This document shows, piece by piece, positions 5,709 to 8,271 of a stretch of 8,271 nucleotides of DNA. Both the position numbers and the translations under genes were made by a program. The DNA lies in the NCBI GenBank assembly GCA_015233295.1, contig JADFYC010000158.1, positions 1 through 8,271 of the forward strand, read 5' to 3'. The notes under the pieces are model-generated. The model was not told the DNA's origin, searched no databases, and was given only the letters and a program-made list of their open reading frames with translations. This stretch comes from Deltaproteobacteria bacterium. GTDB taxonomy: Bacteria; Desulfobacterota; JADFXK01. Positions within the stretch are counted from its first letter, which is position 1, and the number at the start of each line of letters is the position of its first letter.

Positions 5709-8271
5709 ATGGGTATCGAGACCGATGATCTAATCCAGGAAATGGTCGTCGAATCATTGGACCATCTGGAAAATATCGAGGAAGACCTGCTGACTATTGA
5801 ATCCCAGGGCGCCGACATCGACCTGGACCTGGTTAATAAAGTGTTCCGGGCCATCCATTCGGTTAAAGGCGCGGCGGGGTTTTGCGCCCTGAATAACATT
5901 CGTGAGTTGTCTCATGAGTGGGAAAGTATCCTGAATCTGGTTCGAAAAAAAGAACTGACCCCCACCCCCGGGATCGTCGACATCATGCTCAAGGCGGCGG
6001 ACCTTCTCAAGGATCTCCTGAAAAACGTCGGAGATAGCGACAATCGAGATATCTCCCAGTACACCTCAATGTTAAAGAGCATTCTTGATGTAGATTCACG
6101 CTCCAAAGAAGTCGGACCCAAGGTGACGATCAGGGATAAGCACGGTCAGGTGTTGATGGAGGTAAATCAGAATGAACTGGTGGAAAAAAAGAATTTCGGT
6201 TATTTCATCTACCTGATCAGGATGGATTTGATTCGAGATTGCCAAGAAAAGCAGCGGACACCTCTGAAACTGATAGAATACCTTACCTCCTTGGGCGAAA
6301 TAGTTAATCTGACTCTGAATATCGACGCCATTGGGACGATAGACGACGGGGAACCCATCCGGATGCCTCTGGATCTGTTATTCGGGTCCATTGTGGAGCC
6401 GTCATTAATGGCCGCGGCTTTGGACGTACCCATGGATGACGTGGTCGAGTTGACGGTTGCGGGAACTCCTGTCGGGGTGCCGGAGTTAGCGCCCTCCCCG
6501 GTTGCTCCCCCGGTTAAAGCAAGGCCCGTGGCACCCGTTGCGGAAATGCCCGAACCTGAAACGGCCCCGATTCCAGAGCCGCCTCAAGTCATACAGCCGA
6601 TTCCACATCCCGCTCCGCCTCAAGCCGAACCTGCGCCGCCACCGCCTCAACGCGTGATCGAACCCACACCCCCGCCGCCAGCACCACCGGTTCGGCCGAC
6701 ACCTGCTCCAGCTCAACCCTTGGCTCAACCCGCGCCGCCACCACCACCACCCAGGCCGGCACCGGTACTCGCCCCGCCGCCCATTGATCGAGCCGGGTCC
6801 GCTTCCTTGCCCGCCACCGTAGAGTCCAGACCTCAAACCGAAGCGGGAGATACCCAGACAGCCGGTGAAAAGAAAGGCTATGCCGAGACATCGGTCCGGG
6901 TGAATATCTTTTTGCTGGATCAACTCATGACCCTGGCCGGGGAACTCGTCCTAAGCCGGAATCAACTTGTTCAGACCATTTCCACGCTTCAATCTCAGGC
7001 GCTGCAACCCATTGCCCAGCGGATTAACCTGATCACCTCTGAACTTCAAGAACGAATCATGCAAACACGGATGCAGCCCATCGGCAACGTGTTTGGCAAG
7101 TTCAATCGGGTCGTCCGGGATTTGGCTCGGTCCCTGAACAAGAACGTCGTCCTTTACACAGAAGGTCATGACGTCGAGTTGGATAAGTCCATTATCGAAA
7201 ATCTTTCCGACCCGCTGACCCATTTGGTCCGAAACAGCGTTGATCATGGCGTTGAAGTGCCCGAAATACGGCGACGCATGGACAAGGATGAGGAAGGCCG
7301 CATCTATCTTAAAGCCTATCACGAAGCCGGCCAGGTAAACATCGAAATTGCCGACGACGGGGCCGGGATAGACCCGGTGCGAATCAAAACCAAGGCTTTA
7401 GAAAAAGGTGTCATCACCCAGGCTGAAGCGCAAGGCATGGGTGATCACGAGGCTTTCTCGCTGATTTTTCGTCCTGGCTTTTCCACTGCCGAAAAGGTCA
7501 CTGAGGTTTCGGGCCGCGGTGTCGGCATGGATGTGGTCAAAACCAACTTAGAAAAACTTGGCGGGACTATCGACATCCAATCCATCGTAGGCAAAGGAAC
7601 CACGATTCGAATCAAGCTGCCCTTAACCTTGGCTATTATTCCTTCTCTCATCGTCCGAACCGGATCCTATCGCTTTGCCATTCCTCAGGTCAACCTGGTC
7701 GAGTTGGTTCGTATCCGCGGTGAAGACGTCGCCAAAAAGATAGAAAAAATAAAGGGGCTTGACGTCTTCCGACTACGCGGCAAACTGTTGCCCGTAATCC
7801 GTCTCAGCACGGTTTTGGGTGATAGCGGCATGTATCGCGACCCAGTCACGGGACAACTCAAGATTGATCGCCGAGACGCCATCGCCGACCGCCGCTCCAG
7901 CTCGGATGAGGTTAAAGAATTACCTGAAAAACCGATTCCCCGCGACGAAACCGGGCGACGCGCGGCCATCACCCAGGCCCTAAACATCCTCATCCTTTCC
8001 GCTGGTGCTTTTCAGTATGGGTTGATCATAGACGAACTAGAGGATTCTGAAGAAATTGTGGTCAAACCCTTGGGGCGGCACCTCAAAGACTGTGATATTT
8101 ATGCCGGCGCAACCATCATGGGTGATGGCCGGGTGGCTTTGATCTTAGATGTGGTCGGGATCGCCCAGAAAACAAAACTGGTCCAAAGGGATCGCCTGAC
8201 CAAAGAAAAGGCCAAAGAGGAAGCCAGATTTGTCAGCAAGGAGATCTACACCTTTTTACTTTTCACAAACC
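5709..8271 (+). CDS. cheA: Chemotaxis histidine kinase CheA, 3' truncated by window end
   Basis: CheA autophosphorylates on its HPt domain in response to receptor arrays and passes phosphate to CheY-type regulators. The frame is open from ATG 5709 (GGAGG six bases upstream) to the window edge, at least 854 codons. Domains in order: P1/HPt (about 5-110) with phosphoacceptor His50 in IHSVKGAAGF; an uncharacterised alpha/beta segment (about 138-235, around FIYLIRMDLIRDC); a proline-rich linker (about 261-358) in place of a recognisable P2; the P3 dimerisation domain from about 394 (LMTLAGELVLSRNQL); the P4 ATPase with N-box LVRNSVDHG (Asn509), G1 box DDGAGI (549-554) and G2 box GRGVGM (602-607); and a CheW-like P5 domain (about 640-815) with a polar insertion of about 50 residues (705-757). 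After a charged helix, IYTFLLFTN (846-854) resembles the first strand of a second CheW-like domain. All catalytic motifs are intact. Tandem P5 CheAs often end in a receiver domain, which would lie beyond the window. The signalling output, motility or an alternative function, cannot be told here. Confidence 0.95.
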   Translation, partial: MGIETDDLIQEMVVESLDHLENIEEDLLTIESQGADIDLDLVNKVFRAIHSVKGAAGFCALNNIRELSHEWESILNLVRKKELTPTPGIVDIMLKAADLLKDLLKNVGDSDNRDISQYTSMLKSILDVDSRSKEVGPKVTIRDKHGQVLMEVNQNELVEKKNFGYFIYLIRMDLIRDCQEKQRTPLKLIEYLTSLGEIVNLTLNIDAIGTIDDGEPIRMPLDLLFGSIVEPSLMAAALDVPMDDVVELTVAGTPVGVPELAPSPVAPPVKARPVAPVAEMPEPETAPIPEPPQVIQPIPHPAPPQAEPAPPPPQRVIEPTPPPPAPPVRPTPAPAQPLAQPAPPPPPPRPAPVLAPPPIDRAGSASLPATVESRPQTEAGDTQTAGEKKGYAETSVRVNIFLLDQLMTLAGELVLSRNQLVQTISTLQSQALQPIAQRINLITSELQERIMQTRMQPIGNVFGKFNRVVRDLARSLNKNVVLYTEGHDVELDKSIIENLSDPLTHLVRNSVDHGVEVPEIRRRMDKDEEGRIYLKAYHEAGQVNIEIADDGAGIDPVRIKTKALEKGVITQAEAQGMGDHEAFSLIFRPGFSTAEKVTEVSGRGVGMDVVKTNLEKLGGTIDIQSIVGKGTTIRIKLPLTLAIIPSLIVRTGSYRFAIPQVNLVELVRIRGEDVAKKIEKIKGLDVFRLRGKLLPVIRLSTVLGDSGMYRDPVTGQLKIDRRDAIADRRSSSDEVKELPEKPIPRDETGRRAAITQALNILILSAGAFQYGLIIDELEDSEEIVVKPLGRHLKDCDIYAGATIMGDGRVALILDVVGIAQKTKLVQRDRLTKEKAKEEARFVSKEIYTFLLFTN

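Noticed and set aside
6486..6923. Minus-strand frames rich in Arg, Gly and Trp
   Set aside because: They are the reverse complement of the proline-rich CheA linker; the composition is a by-product of CCN codons.

Overview
The window looks like a chromosomal stretch from a Gram-negative bacterium of the deltaproteobacterial (Desulfobacterota-like) type. This is an inference from gene style: a type II secretion or type IV pilus assembly platform protein, soluble hybrid histidine kinases, an exported solute-binding protein, a glycine-zipper envelope protein remnant, and a large CheA with what looks like a tandem CheW-like C-terminus. Base composition looks near 50% GC and even throughout. I see no rRNA, tRNA, CRISPR array, insertion sequence or phage signature.

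Layout. Positions 1-91 hold the last 29 codons of a GspF/PilC-type inner-membrane protein. Tail-to-tail with it, a small unidentified reading frame runs on the minus strand (84-339) and appears split by a frameshift. Next come three plus-strand genes with short gaps: a soluble hybrid kinase with HisKA, HATPase and two receivers (524-2158), an exported family-3 solute-binding protein (2223-3017), and a second soluble hybrid kinase with the order REC-PAS-HisKA-HATPase-REC (3102-5012). The 64 and 84 base gaps allow one operon, but a sigma70-like promoter ahead of the last gene suggests it may also be transcribed alone. Convergent to this cluster is a decayed minus-strand gene (5042-5390) for a glycine-zipper envelope protein, readable only by joining three frames. 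A gene-poor leader region (5391-5708) then precedes a long chemotaxis kinase gene, cheA (5709 to the window end). This frame stays open and is cut off at the start of what looks like a second CheW-like domain.

How the genes work together. Nearly everything intact here is signal transduction. The two hybrid kinases carry four receiver domains but no HPt or DNA-binding output, so their phosphoryl groups must go to partners outside the window. The only HPt visible is the P1 domain of CheA. The solute-binding protein has no permease partner here and may serve sensing rather than uptake, but neither kinase has a membrane or periplasmic segment that could contact it, so that link is only inference. 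I did not find a convincing undescribed system. The most useful non-routine observations are the two broken small genes, which sit beside intact large genes, and the unusual CheA architecture.
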